DNA of 20,009 nt, from positions 1 to 20,009 of the forward strand of contig JBAUMF010000065.1 in the NCBI GenBank assembly GCA_049578545.1. The letters are read 5' to 3'. Source of the DNA: DASQBT01 sp049578545 (lineage in GTDB: Bacteria > Pseudomonadota > Gammaproteobacteria > Burkholderiales > Thiobacillaceae). Below are positions 1 to 9,429 of this stretch, in pieces. The notes beneath the pieces are model-generated. The model was not told where the DNA came from and did no database searches. It saw nothing but the letters and a program-made list of their open reading frames with translations. A program made the translations under genes and the position numbers. The first letter of the stretch is position 1; each line of letters starts with the position of its first letter.

Positions 1-57
1 CCGACACAAGCCAAAGCCTTTGCTCTGCTCGGCATCGACCCAGGCTGTTCCCAGTAA
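1..57 (+). CDS. C-terminal fragment of an unidentified upstream gene
   Basis: Frame 1 is open from the window edge to a TAA at 55-57 and encodes the 18-residue tail PTQAKAFALLGIDPGCSQ. The 'A-x-x-LLGI' ending recalls the tails of some DDE transposases, but this is a memory-based impression on a very short stretch. The rest of the gene lies outside the window. It could equally be a chance open frame. Confidence 0.35.
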   Translation, partial: PTQAKAFALLGIDPGCSQ

Positions 58-238
58 CCGCATCACACCAATCCTGTTTCGTCTGCAATATCAAGGAACT
101 CACTCGTTCATGGCGCCAAACTTCGGATTAGGGCGATTCAGGGCTGATAGAATTGCCCCAGACTTTGGCAATCGTGACGGCGAAACTTCCGGATGGCGAA
201 GCGCCGTGCGCGCGCGGTGTTGTCAATAGCTGTTATTT

Positions 239-258
239 GCGGAGGTCTCGTGCTCCGC
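239..258 (+). promoter_or_regulatory. Leader hairpin upstream of lgt
   Basis: GCGGAG at 239-244 and CTCCGC at 253-258 form a perfect 6-bp inverted repeat about 30 nt upstream of the lgt start. A second inverted repeat, ATTGCC/GGCAAT, lies at 152-172. I see no convincing -35/-10 pair in 58-286, so the lgt promoter is not located. Either hairpin could be a leader structure or the end of the preceding unit; neither has a U-tract. Otherwise 58-286 holds no supportable gene. Confidence 0.25.
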
Positions 259-286
259 TGGCATACGTGGCCCCTGAGGTGCCGTG

Positions 287-1234
287 ATGAGAACCCTGGC
301 TTTTCCGTATCTTGGTGATCTGCTCAAAGCGTTTGGCGTCCAATTGCCCTTGCCGCTGCCGACGTACGGGCTCATGGTCGCATTGGCGCTGCTTATCTCT
401 ACGTGGATCGGTTACAGGGAGTTGAAGCGGCTCCAGGATGCGGGTCGCATTGGATTGGCGCAAGCCCGCAACAGAGGCAAGGACAGTAAGTCCGCTCAAG
501 AGCCCGTGCCGCTCGACAAGGTCGTCGTCGATCTCGTCACACTCGTCACTGCCGTAGGCTTGATCGGTGCTCGCATATTTCACATTCTCGAGCATCCGCA
601 AGAATTCGTGGCACACCCTTTCGACATGATTTTTTCGCGCAGCGGTTTCAGCTATTACGGGGGGCTGATCCTGGGCACGCTCTCCGGCGCGATCTACGTC
701 AGGTGGCGCAGGCTTCCACTCCGCATTGTCCTCGACGCCATCGCGCCAGTGTTGATGCTTGCATATGGAATAGCACGAATAGGCTGTCAGTTGTCCGGCG
801 ATGGCGATTGGGGCATTCCGGCGGACTTCTCAATCAAGCCCGACTGGATTCCCGCGTGGCTTTGGGGCCAGACTTATGAAAACAACGTATCAGGCGTACG
901 GATTGCGCAACCAGGCGTTTACCCGACTCCGATCTACGAGACACTCATGTCGTTCATCGGTTTTGCCATTCTGTGGAGCATGAGGGATCACCCGTTCCGG
1001 CCGGGCTGGCTGTTCGCGCTCTATCTTGTGCTTGCCGGAATCGAGCGGCTCTTGATTGAGCCCATTCGTGTCAACGTTGTTTTTCAGGTATTTGGCATTA
1101 ACGCCACCCAGGCAGAAATGGTATCCGTTGTCCTTGTCGTACTGGGCATCGTCGGGATTGCGATATTGAGCCACAAGGAAGAACCCCTGCCGCAACGGCC
1201 CATAGCCCGGCGAGCGAAACGAAGACGAAAATAG
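287..1234 (+). CDS. lgt: Prolipoprotein diacylglyceryl transferase (Lgt family)
   Basis: Integral inner-membrane enzyme. Lgt transfers diacylglycerol from phosphatidylglycerol to the lipobox cysteine of prolipoproteins, the first step of lipoprotein maturation. The 315-residue product has several hydrophobic segments and the Lgt signature ARIGCQLSGDGDWG at about 163-176, a PTPIYETL stretch at about 213-220, and GIERLLIEPIR at about 251-261. R254 and E258 appear to match E. coli R239 and E243. ATG 287 is preferred over GTG 284 because GAGGT lies 6 nt upstream. Odd points: the position of E. coli H103 (SFHGG) reads SYYGG here (Tyr124), about 25 extra polar residues (around 50-75) sit early in the protein, and the C-terminus is very basic (RRAKRRRK). 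It may be a second Lgt rather than the main one. It is convergent with pbpC. Confidence 0.85.
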   Translation: MRTLAFPYLGDLLKAFGVQLPLPLPTYGLMVALALLISTWIGYRELKRLQDAGRIGLAQARNRGKDSKSAQEPVPLDKVVVDLVTLVTAVGLIGARIFHILEHPQEFVAHPFDMIFSRSGFSYYGGLILGTLSGAIYVRWRRLPLRIVLDAIAPVLMLAYGIARIGCQLSGDGDWGIPADFSIKPDWIPAWLWGQTYENNVSGVRIAQPGVYPTPIYETLMSFIGFAILWSMRDHPFRPGWLFALYLVLAGIERLLIEPIRVNVVFQVFGINATQAEMVSVVLVVLGIVGIAILSHKEEPLPQRPIARRAKRRRK

Positions 1235-1253
1235 CCGCTTGCTTTGCAAGCGG
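1235..1253. terminator. Hairpin between convergent lgt and pbpC
   Basis: CCGCTTGC and GCAAGCGG form a perfect 8-bp stem with a TTT loop, starting at the base after the lgt stop codon and 100 nt beyond the pbpC stop. On the minus strand it is followed by CTATTTTCG, a weak T-run; on the plus strand there is no T-tract. A bidirectional terminator is the likeliest role because the genes converge here. Confidence 0.6.
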
Positions 1254-1352
1254 GGCGTATCTTGCTGCGGCGATCTGGTCCTCATTCGGGTCACCCGCGT
1301 CAGCCAAGAGCACTCCCGGAAGTTCGGGCCTGCCTGCGCTCCCGCCCCGCCG

Positions 1353-3530
1353 TTACTTTACGGTCACGAACATCGCGTCGACGACGTTGCCGTCGCGCGA
1401 TTGCGCCGTGATGCGGTGCGCTCCGGCCATTGGCGGCCACAGCAGGCTGCCATCGGAATCCAGCCAGGCCGGATCAGCAGGCTTGCCATTGACATACCAG
1501 TCCAGCGTCTTGCCTGCGCCTTCGATGGTGAAGCGGACCTTCTGCCGTTCGATGGGAATGTCGGGATCGCGGGCCAGGACGGCGCCGTTGCCGGGCCCCT
1601 CGATGCGCGCGCTAAGTGGTGTATTTTGCGCCATGGCGATGCGGTCCAGCCCGGTACCCGCCAGGAACAACTCGCGCCGATCCGGTTCGATGGCCGGTTC
1701 GAAATGCACCCGTCGGCTTTCCACGCCGCGGGGTATTTTGGGTGGTTGCCCTGGGTGTCCCTTCTGCAGATGATTGATTACCGCCTGCCAGATCGGAGCC
1801 GCGCCAGAAACGCCGGAGACGTCGCGCATGGGCGCGCCGGAAGCATTGCCCACCCACACGCCAACTGTATAGCGGTGGCTGTAGCCCAGGCACCAGTTGT
1901 CGCGCATGTCCTTGCTGGTGCCGGTCTTGACTGACGCATAGCCAATGGATTCCAGCGGACTGGAGAGCCCGAAGGTAAGGCTGCGGGCAGCCTTGTCGGC
2001 GAGGATGTCGCTGATAATGTAGGCACTCTGGCGTGACAGGACACGCTTGCCGCTGCTGTTCCTGCCAGGGTTGCCACCCCGGGCTGGCAACCAGCTGACC
2101 GGCCGCCAGACCCCGCCATTGGCCAGACTGCGGTAGGCGTTGGTGAGATCAAGCAGGGTGACCTCGCCACCGCCCAGTGCCAGCGAATAGCCGTAAAAGT
2201 CGCTGTCATGCGTAAGGGTGCTTAGCCCCATGTTCCTGAGCCCGGCATGAAAGCGTTCGACACCAAGCAGCAACAGGGTTCGCACCGCCGGCACGTTGAG
2301 CGAGGAGCCCAGTGCGGTCCGTACGCTTACCCACCCCTTGTAGTCGCGCTCATAGTTTTGCGGTATGTATTGGCCGAGCGGTGTATCCAGCACCAGGGGA
2401 CTGTCTTCCAGCGGCGACGCGGCAGTGAGAAGGCGGCGCTCGATGGCAAGGCCATAGAGGAAGGGTTTGAGGGTCGAACCGGGCAGGCGCGGGGCAGTTA
2501 CGCCGTCAACTTCTGGGGCCTGCGAGGTGGAATCGCTTGAGCCCACCCAGGCCAGCACTTCGCCGCTGGCATTGTCCAGCACCAGCACTGCTCCATCCTC
2601 CACCTGGCGGTCCTGCAGTTCGGTGAGCTGCTGCCTCAGCGTGTCCAGCACGTAGGACTGCAGATCCGCATCCAGGCTGGTGCGCATGCTCTGGTCGGCA
2701 TGCAGGTCGAGGCGCCGCGCCAGATGCGGGGCAAGCTGGTTTTCCGGCTCGAGCGCCGAACGCTGGGCGAGGGCGGTCCAGGCCAGACTGGAAATGCGAC
2801 CGCAATCCGCCTGACCAATGCTCTGCGCCACCGCACAGGCCCGCTTTGCAACGACCGCCGGCCTGGCATTGGGGCTGCGCAGCAGTGCGGCAAGCAGGCT
2901 GGCCTCGCTCCGGTCCAGACCGGATGGATACTTGCCGAACATGCCTGTGGAGGCGGCAGCGATGCCAGACAGCTCGCCGCGGAAATTGACCAGATTGAGA
3001 TAGGCCTCAAGGATCTGCGCCTTCGTCCAGCTTTTTTCCAGCTCGCGCGCGACAACGATCTGCTGCCATTTCTGCTTCAGGCTGCGGCCGTCGGCAGATC
3101 GATGCAGATCCGGGTCGAGCAGGCCAACCAGTTGCATGGTGAGGGTTGAGGCCCCGCGCCGCTGCTGTTCGGCCAGATTGGTCCAGATCGCACTGACCAT
3201 GGCTATCCAGTCGACGCCGGAATGTCGCAGGAAACGCTTGTCCTCGGAAGCGATGAGGGTGTCGGTCATGGCGGGCGAGAGGTCGGACAGGCTCACCCAG
3301 GGCAGACGGCGGCGCGCTTTGTCCACACGCACGGTTTGCAGCAGGCGGCCGTTGCGGTCGAGCACCCAGGCCTCGGAGGAAACGTGGGCGGCACGGACCT
3401 CGGCGAAGCTGGGCAGGACAGCCTGGGCCATCGGCGCGGCAAGGACGCTGAACAGGCACAGCAGGATTGCCCAACGCATCGTCAGCACCGGGAGGGCCAA
3501 AGTCGCGCGACCCTGGCCATCACTGCTCAT
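1353..3530 (-). CDS. pbpC: Penicillin-binding protein 1C (bifunctional peptidoglycan synthase)
   Basis: Class A PBP that polymerises glycan strands from lipid II (GT51) and cross-links stem peptides (transpeptidase) at the outer face of the inner membrane. An N-terminal hydrophobic segment (about 19-38) is the signal/anchor. GT51 motifs are EDKRFLRHSG at 96-105 with catalytic E96, and RGASTLTMQL at 125-134. The transpeptidase triad is S352-T-L-K355, S410-L-N412 and K535-T-G-T-S539. A C-terminal region from about 640 fits the PBP1C BiPBP_C domain. The 725-residue length is normal for PbpC. The start ATG overlaps the stop of the macroglobulin gene (ATGA at 3527-3530), indicating translational coupling; M18 (3479) is an alternative start. 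In E. coli pbpC likewise lies next to yfhM, and the pair is thought to act together in periplasmic repair and defence. Confidence 0.95.
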   Translation of the reverse strand: MSSDGQGRATLALPVLTMRWAILLCLFSVLAAPMAQAVLPSFAEVRAAHVSSEAWVLDRNGRLLQTVRVDKARRRLPWVSLSDLSPAMTDTLIASEDKRFLRHSGVDWIAMVSAIWTNLAEQQRRGASTLTMQLVGLLDPDLHRSADGRSLKQKWQQIVVARELEKSWTKAQILEAYLNLVNFRGELSGIAAASTGMFGKYPSGLDRSEASLLAALLRSPNARPAVVAKRACAVAQSIGQADCGRISSLAWTALAQRSALEPENQLAPHLARRLDLHADQSMRTSLDADLQSYVLDTLRQQLTELQDRQVEDGAVLVLDNASGEVLAWVGSSDSTSQAPEVDGVTAPRLPGSTLKPFLYGLAIERRLLTAASPLEDSPLVLDTPLGQYIPQNYERDYKGWVSVRTALGSSLNVPAVRTLLLLGVERFHAGLRNMGLSTLTHDSDFYGYSLALGGGEVTLLDLTNAYRSLANGGVWRPVSWLPARGGNPGRNSSGKRVLSRQSAYIISDILADKAARSLTFGLSSPLESIGYASVKTGTSKDMRDNWCLGYSHRYTVGVWVGNASGAPMRDVSGVSGAAPIWQAVINHLQKGHPGQPPKIPRGVESRRVHFEPAIEPDRRELFLAGTGLDRIAMAQNTPLSARIEGPGNGAVLARDPDIPIERQKVRFTIEGAGKTLDWYVNGKPADPAWLDSDGSLLWPPMAGAHRITAQSRDGNVVDAMFVTVK

Positions 3531-6500
3531 GGCTTTACATCCATATCCGCCACCGGCATCTCGCCAGACAGTTCCGGCGCATACATGGCCTCGGCCCGCG
3601 CGGCGGGCAGGCTGAAATGTCCCTCGTTGTTGAGACGCAGGGTGTACTCGACCATGAACTGGCCCTTGGGTACGAAGTTGTAGTAGGCGCGGAAGCTGTC
3701 GTGGGTGCGCTCTTCATACGCTGGCCACACCCAGCCCTGGCGCTTTTCGCCCTGGGCGAGAAGGGCCGAATCCCCGCCCAGGCCGGTGCCGAGAATGGTG
3801 GCGCCTGAGGGAATCGGGTCGAGCAGGGCCACCCAGCCCATGTCGGTCTGGGCATCGACAGTCAGGCGCACACGCAGAACGTCGCCGCGATGCCAGACCC
3901 CGGCCTCGCGCTGCTCGATGGGCTGGATTTCACGCTGGATGCGATAGCCGGCATTGAGCGGCTGCTTGAGCGGGATGGCCGCCAGGCTGGAGACGGTGAC
4001 CCAGGGCTTGCCCTGGCCCTGATGGGTGATGTTGAGCAGCTGCGGTCCGTTCGGCCAAGGCAGCAGAGCCGTGCCGCCGTGATCCTTGCTCCAGTCCTGC
4101 CGTTCGGTTTCCTCGCCCAGCCCGGCCTCGGTGATACCGGTAACGACCTGGCTTTCCAGTTTCTGCGAGAAGCGCCTCGTCGCCAGCACACCCCAGGCGT
4201 TGGCGACCGTGGTGTTCCAGTGGCCATGTTGCTGGCGCGCCAGCGAACCGCGCATCAACCGTCCCAGATCGGCGGCAGACCAGGTGCTGTCGTCCAGCGC
4301 CTCCAGCGTCATGCGGTTGGCATTGCTGTCTCCGTTCACCATCAGCCACCACCAGTAGTCGCTGCGCTCGGTGGAAAATCCCATCACCGTGCCGGAGAAA
4401 TTCAGGCGTGCACGCAGGATGGTGCGCGCCTCCTGCAGGCGCTGGTCGCGCGCGGGTAGTTGCGGGCTGCGCTCGAGTACGTTGACCCAGTCGATGACCG
4501 CCGAGGTGGGCCACAGGTTGGGGGTGAGGCTGAAACTGTCCAGCCAGTTAGTTTGAATCTGCACCTCCTTATAGCGCGACAGGGCCTCCATGGCGGCCAG
4601 TTTGCGCACCGCCAGGTCGGCGGTGTGGAGGGCTGAGTCCCGCAGTACACGGCCCTCGATGAAGCCCCTCAAGCCTTCGACCATGCGCGTGCGGCTGCCG
4701 TCGGGGATGGCATAGCCTGCCTCGGCGCTGACGGCAAGCAGATAGGCGGTGAGGGTGTCGCTACCCTGAGGCAGGTCCGGCCAGTACTTGAGCAGGCCGT
4801 CGTGGTCCAGATAGGCGGGCAGGCTGGCGGCAATCGCCTGCCAACGGGCAGCGTCCTCAAGGGCGATGGCCTGGGAGGTCTGCTGCTCCAGGCAGGTCCA
4901 GGGATAGTAATTCATGTACTCGCGAACCCCGGCGAGATCGCCGGCCAGGCGGGCCTGGAATTTGAGGCCGATGCCCCCGCGCCCTGGTATGGCGTCGGCG
5001 GGTCGGCTCACCGGCACGTTGAGCGGCTCGGCAAGTTGAGCCAGCGTGGCCTGGAAGGTGCGCACCGGCACGGCTTCCTTGACCTGCTGGCGGATGCGCA
5101 GCCGGTCACGGGCCTCGCCGCCGCGCTCGTGGGCGTCGAGTTCCCAGTCCAGTTGGCTGACGCTGAAGGGGACCTCCACCGGCAGAGCGATCTCGCGGCC
5201 CTGACCCGGCTCCAGATGCTCGCTACGAACACTCAGTGCCTGGCCGTTGAGGCGCGGTGAGAGGTCCATGTCCATGCTGCGAGTGCTGGTGTTGCGCACG
5301 GTGAAATAGACCTTGAGCCGATCACCTTCGCGCACCAGCGGGGCCGCGCCAGACAGGATCTGCAGGTCCTGGGTGACGGCCACGTCGGTCTCGCCGCTGC
5401 CGAAACGGCCGACGTTGACGTTGGCCACCGCGACGATCCGGAAACGGGTGAGACTGTCATTGAGGGGCACTTCCAACTGAGCTTCACCTTGATCGTCGAG
5501 TTTGACACGCGCCCGCCAGAAGATGCGCGTGTCGAACAGTTCGCGCGCCGGGCCGCTGGCCGTGCCACCCCCACCCCCCGTTGCAACCGCTTTGCGACCG
5601 AAGTGTCGCTTGCCAACGACCTGCATCTGGCCGGTGCTGGTGGTCACGGCGATGCCGCGCCGCTGCATCATCGCGTCAAGCAGTTTCCAGCTTGGGTTGG
5701 GGGCCAGTTCCAGCAGGCCTTCGTCCACCGCCACCAGGGCGATTTCGGCGCCCTTGCCGGGCAGACTGCCGTCGGGGCGGCGTACCTTGACCCTGACCCT
5801 GACCTTCTCGCGGGTGTGGTAGCTCCGCTTGTCGGTGTCGAGACTAACCTTGAGCGCGTAGCCTGACCAGCCGGCCTGGATCTCGGCCACCCCCATGCGG
5901 TAGGCGGGCTTGCCCAGGTCGATCGTGGCCGTGGGTTGCACGTCGCCCACCCGGCCGCGCACCGCCAGGGCGCTGACGAAGATATTGGGGCCGTATTCGG
6001 GCTTGATGGGCACCTCGATCACCGGATTGTCGCGCTTGACCTCGGTGACCCAGGCATCGAGCACGCCCTCGCGTTCCACGCTGACCAGCACGCGGGCGGC
6101 GGGGAAGGGCATGCGCAGGTGGAAACGCGCCGTGTCGCCGATCTCGTAATGGCGGCGTTCGGGGATCAGGTCCATGCGATCGTTGTCCGAACTGTCCACC
6201 CAGCTGTCGCCCTCCGGCACCCAGAAATCGCACTGGGCGTAGGACGGGTTGTTCTGCTCGTCGTGGGCCTCCGCCTCGAAGATCAGACTGCCGGTCGCAG
6301 CGCTGTGGGTTTCGCAGAAGAACAGGCCGCGCTCGTCGGTGCGCCCCGCACAGGTTTCGGCCAGCGGCTTGATCTCGGCGCCGTGCTCGAAGGCGTAGAA
6401 GCCGCCGATCACGCGCTTGCGGTAGGAATACCAGTTGCGCTGATAGAGGTGTCCCTGCACCGCCACGTTGGCCATGGGCTTGCCCGCGGTGTCCAGGGCA

Positions 6501-9259
6501 ATGATGCGGAAGCGCTGCTGGGTCCGGGCCTGAACCCAGGAGTCGGGCTGCACGCCGATCAGCAGCCTGGACGGAAAGATCGTGACGCGTGTTGCGGCGC
6601 TGCGCGTCTCGCCGTTGGCATCGCGATATTCGGCCTCGGTTTGCAGCACGTGCGGCGTGTCGGAGTGCGGCAGGTCCCGCCAGCCATTGCGTGCGCTGCC
6701 ACCGGCATCGAGTTTGAACTTCAGGGTCTTGAGTGGCACCACGCCGGCCGTAGGGGCAGGCATCTCCTCATTGGTCTCATAATCGCCGATCACCCATTCG
6801 GCTTGCTCATCCTGGCGGCCGGCATGCACGCGGCCGTTGGCGAAAGTGGCGTCCTCGTAATCGGCGAAGTGGGTGTCATATGCCTGCAACTGGCCACGCA
6901 GGGTCACCGGCATCCCGCTGGCGGCACCACCCGCCAGGTACTCGGCCTGCATGTCGAGCGCGATCTCGGACGCATTCACTACCTGACCGGGGCCGCTGAG
7001 GCGGGCGCGGACGGTCGGCACCCGATAGCTGGCAACACGGAATTCACCGGCACTCAGTTGATCGTGGTTCTGGCCGCGCAGTTGGTGCGGGATCAGGATG
7101 TCGTACCTGCCCTGCTTGGCTTCCTTGGGGAGGGTGTACTTCAGTTCGGCGATGCCCTGGCTGTCCCAATTCACCGGCAGCTTCACCTCCTCACCGCTGC
7201 CCTGGTGGCGCAGGATGACTTCATTGCCCAGTTTGGATGGATCCACGTAGCCGAAGCCGACCGACTTCTTGCGCCGCACAAACAGCTTCATCGCCACGTC
7301 CTCGCCAGGGCGGAACAGGCTGCGGTCGAGCACGGCATGGGCAACGTAGGGTCCCTGCCATTTGTCTTGGTAAAGGTTGAAGCGCCAGGGTGAGATGCCG
7401 GAACCCCAGTCAGACAACAGGAAGCTGAAGTCACCCGACTTGGCAGCGGTAACAAAGAATTCCCGATCATACTTGTCGAGGCAGCCGGGCAGGGCACTCT
7501 CTTCGGGCAATGCCTTGTTGATTCGCACAATCCCGTCTGCATCGGTGCGGCCCTTGGCGTAAATGGCGTTGGCGCAATCGCGCACCGCCACCTCGGCGTC
7601 GGCAACCGGCTGGCCGCTATCCAGGCTGGTGACCCAGACCAGCGAGGATTCATCGCCACGCTTGAAATGTATGGCCATGTTGGACACCAGGGCAGTGGCG
7701 CGCACGTAGTAGGGTTTGGGCTTGTCCATCAGCGCGGCGCCAAGGCGCGGACTGGCGACCTCGACAATGTGAAAGCCGGCGCCCGGGAGCGGGATGCCAA
7801 TGACCTCGGTCTCCTTGTCGGGCAGCGGCTTGGGGAGTTGCAGCGGCTTGATCTTGTGGCGATCTTCAAAGATGGATTCTTCCGCCCCGAAATGCACAAT
7901 GGGCGCGTAGCCGGTCTTCTCGTCGCGCTCACCGTATTCGTTGACGCTCCTTTCGCGAATGCGGCGCATCCATTCGATGATCTCGATCGGATTCTGGGTG
8001 ATGAGCCGCTCGGCACTGAACCGGGCGTGGCGCTGGGTCAGGGTATCGACGTAGCGGATGGTCAGCGGCAGGGCGGGCTGGGCGTTCAGTTCGTAGATGC
8101 CGAAATCGCTGGCGAACTTGGCCAGCGGGGGGGCCAGGTCAGTCTTCAGCTTGAGCGGGAAGCTGGCGGCGTTGACCAGGCTGCGGCCATCCTGATCCTT
8201 GAGCATTGCCGGCAAGGTGAGGGTGAGGTCGGTGGCTTCCGGAAACGGCCCCGCGAAACTCAGCGACTGGGTGTAGCCGGATTTGTTGTCCTCGTCGCTG
8301 ATCTTGCCGTGCCAGCTGCTCTTTTCACTGCTGAGTCTGATGCGCGCGGCAGCCTTCACATCCACCGGCGCGGAAAAGTCCAAGCGCATCGGCAGCACCG
8401 GCAGACAGGGCTGGCGCGGGTTGAGTTTCTCGCAGTGAAGTCGCGCGCTGAAGTCGGGCCGGGTCTTGAAGGCCACGGTCTGCTCGCTGCTGGTGGCGAT
8501 GCCAGTCGATGACTCGATGCCCGTTTCCCAAACCAGGCTGACCGCATGATCTGCGGGCAGACGCCTGCCGCAGCGGGCAACCAGCACCGGGGCACCGGGC
8601 TTGGCGGCGGCCCGCAGCAGGGTCTCGCGGCGGCTGCCGCTGGGTACATCCAGCAGATAGAGGCTGTGATGGACGGCCAGCACTTGAAGATAACCCTGGA
8701 AGAAGGTTTCGCTGGCGGCCAGCACCTTGGCCTTGTCCTTGCCCGTTATCAGCTGTGCCGGAATCTTCTCGGCCACTCCCTCTGCCTCGCACCAGAAATG
8801 GCCGGGCAGGGATGCTTCGCGTACCGGGGCGTCGAGCCCCAGCACGAACACCTGGTCCTCGCTGATCTGTTCGCCCTCTGACGGGATCGTCGTGAGGATG
8901 GCTGGCCCGCCGGTGGTGAAGCTGAAGCCGGCCGGAGCCAGTTTCTCGCCAGTCAGACTCTTGCTGCCATCGATCAGGGTGAAACCGCATTTAACGCCGG
9001 CCGGAAGGTCCTGCTCGAAGTCGTACACCCAGTTGCGGTTGTCCACCCAGCGTCCCTTGCCCTTGGCCAGGCAGTCCACGTTGAATGGGTCGGCCAGCCG
9101 CGGGTCGCCCAGAGGGACCATGTCAACATCGAAACGGACACTGACCTGGCGTACCCCTTTGACCTCCCCCTGCGGGGAGAAAGATTCCACCCCCGCCGCC
9201 AGCGCGAGTGTGGAGAGCAGACAGGCGGATAGAAGAGCCAGGATGGCATGACGGCACAT
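3527..9259 (-). CDS. Bacterial alpha-2-macroglobulin family protein (YfhM-like)
   Basis: Periplasmic protease trap. Proteolysis of a bait region triggers the thioester, which covalently captures the attacking protease. The thioester motif is intact: C1456-L-E-Q1459 within YYPWTCLEQQTSQ, followed by the helical thioester domain and a C-terminal receptor-like MG domain. The N-terminal 1300 residues are beta-rich MG domains. A Gly/Ala-rich stretch (KAVATGGGGGTASGPA) at about 1220-1240, just before the post-bait domain, is the likely bait region. At 1910 aa it is longer than E. coli YfhM (about 1650). The first 22 residues are a signal peptide; A19-L-A21 suggests signal peptidase I, but L10-S-A-C13 also fits a lipobox, so anchoring is unresolved. 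Start ATG 9259 has AGGGAG 6 nt upstream. Its stop overlaps the pbpC start. Confidence 0.95.
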   Translation of the reverse strand: MCRHAILALLSACLLSTLALAAGVESFSPQGEVKGVRQVSVRFDVDMVPLGDPRLADPFNVDCLAKGKGRWVDNRNWVYDFEQDLPAGVKCGFTLIDGSKSLTGEKLAPAGFSFTTGGPAILTTIPSEGEQISEDQVFVLGLDAPVREASLPGHFWCEAEGVAEKIPAQLITGKDKAKVLAASETFFQGYLQVLAVHHSLYLLDVPSGSRRETLLRAAAKPGAPVLVARCGRRLPADHAVSLVWETGIESSTGIATSSEQTVAFKTRPDFSARLHCEKLNPRQPCLPVLPMRLDFSAPVDVKAAARIRLSSEKSSWHGKISDEDNKSGYTQSLSFAGPFPEATDLTLTLPAMLKDQDGRSLVNAASFPLKLKTDLAPPLAKFASDFGIYELNAQPALPLTIRYVDTLTQRHARFSAERLITQNPIEIIEWMRRIRERSVNEYGERDEKTGYAPIVHFGAEESIFEDRHKIKPLQLPKPLPDKETEVIGIPLPGAGFHIVEVASPRLGAALMDKPKPYYVRATALVSNMAIHFKRGDESSLVWVTSLDSGQPVADAEVAVRDCANAIYAKGRTDADGIVRINKALPEESALPGCLDKYDREFFVTAAKSGDFSFLLSDWGSGISPWRFNLYQDKWQGPYVAHAVLDRSLFRPGEDVAMKLFVRRKKSVGFGYVDPSKLGNEVILRHQGSGEEVKLPVNWDSQGIAELKYTLPKEAKQGRYDILIPHQLRGQNHDQLSAGEFRVASYRVPTVRARLSGPGQVVNASEIALDMQAEYLAGGAASGMPVTLRGQLQAYDTHFADYEDATFANGRVHAGRQDEQAEWVIGDYETNEEMPAPTAGVVPLKTLKFKLDAGGSARNGWRDLPHSDTPHVLQTEAEYRDANGETRSAATRVTIFPSRLLIGVQPDSWVQARTQQRFRIIALDTAGKPMANVAVQGHLYQRNWYSYRKRVIGGFYAFEHGAEIKPLAETCAGRTDERGLFFCETHSAATGSLIFEAEAHDEQNNPSYAQCDFWVPEGDSWVDSSDNDRMDLIPERRHYEIGDTARFHLRMPFPAARVLVSVEREGVLDAWVTEVKRDNPVIEVPIKPEYGPNIFVSALAVRGRVGDVQPTATIDLGKPAYRMGVAEIQAGWSGYALKVSLDTDKRSYHTREKVRVRVKVRRPDGSLPGKGAEIALVAVDEGLLELAPNPSWKLLDAMMQRRGIAVTTSTGQMQVVGKRHFGRKAVATGGGGGTASGPARELFDTRIFWRARVKLDDQGEAQLEVPLNDSLTRFRIVAVANVNVGRFGSGETDVAVTQDLQILSGAAPLVREGDRLKVYFTVRNTSTRSMDMDLSPRLNGQALSVRSEHLEPGQGREIALPVEVPFSVSQLDWELDAHERGGEARDRLRIRQQVKEAVPVRTFQATLAQLAEPLNVPVSRPADAIPGRGGIGLKFQARLAGDLAGVREYMNYYPWTCLEQQTSQAIALEDAARWQAIAASLPAYLDHDGLLKYWPDLPQGSDTLTAYLLAVSAEAGYAIPDGSRTRMVEGLRGFIEGRVLRDSALHTADLAVRKLAAMEALSRYKEVQIQTNWLDSFSLTPNLWPTSAVIDWVNVLERSPQLPARDQRLQEARTILRARLNFSGTVMGFSTERSDYWWWLMVNGDSNANRMTLEALDDSTWSAADLGRLMRGSLARQQHGHWNTTVANAWGVLATRRFSQKLESQVVTGITEAGLGEETERQDWSKDHGGTALLPWPNGPQLLNITHQGQGKPWVTVSSLAAIPLKQPLNAGYRIQREIQPIEQREAGVWHRGDVLRVRLTVDAQTDMGWVALLDPIPSGATILGTGLGGDSALLAQGEKRQGWVWPAYEERTHDSFRAYYNFVPKGQFMVEYTLRLNNEGHFSLPAARAEAMYAPELSGEMPVADMDVKP

Positions 9260-9276
9260 GGAGCACTCCCTGATTC

Positions 9277-9282
9277 ATTGTA
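9277..9282 (-). promoter_or_regulatory. Candidate -10 box for the macroglobulin-pbpC operon
   Basis: TACAAT on the minus strand matches the sigma70 -10 consensus at five of six bases and lies just upstream of the ribosome binding site of the macroglobulin gene. No good -35 is seen at 16-18 nt, so it is weak or activator-dependent. A 12-bp palindrome GCGGCCGGCCGC (9310-9321) lies about 28 nt further upstream and could be an operator or chance. Without this promoter the gene would depend on read-through across the 170-nt gap from the exonuclease gene. Confidence 0.35.
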
Positions 9283-9429
9283 TTTAAAGAAGAATACCAG
9301 AGGCTGAATGCGGCCGGCCGCGCTGGCAGGCTGTTATCTGCAGAAGCTCTTCACTCCCGGTTTTCGCGATGACCTTGCGCTTTTTGTCCCGTCAGCCGGC
9401 TTCATGCCCCCGATCATCAGGCTACCAAG

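Noticed and set aside
1239..1934. 231-codon plus-strand open frame
   Set aside because: Starts inside the terminator hairpin and is antisense to pbpC; no domain.
5936..7393. 485-codon plus-strand open frame
   Set aside because: Lies wholly antisense to the macroglobulin gene; translation has no motifs and reflects high-GC mirror-frame openness.
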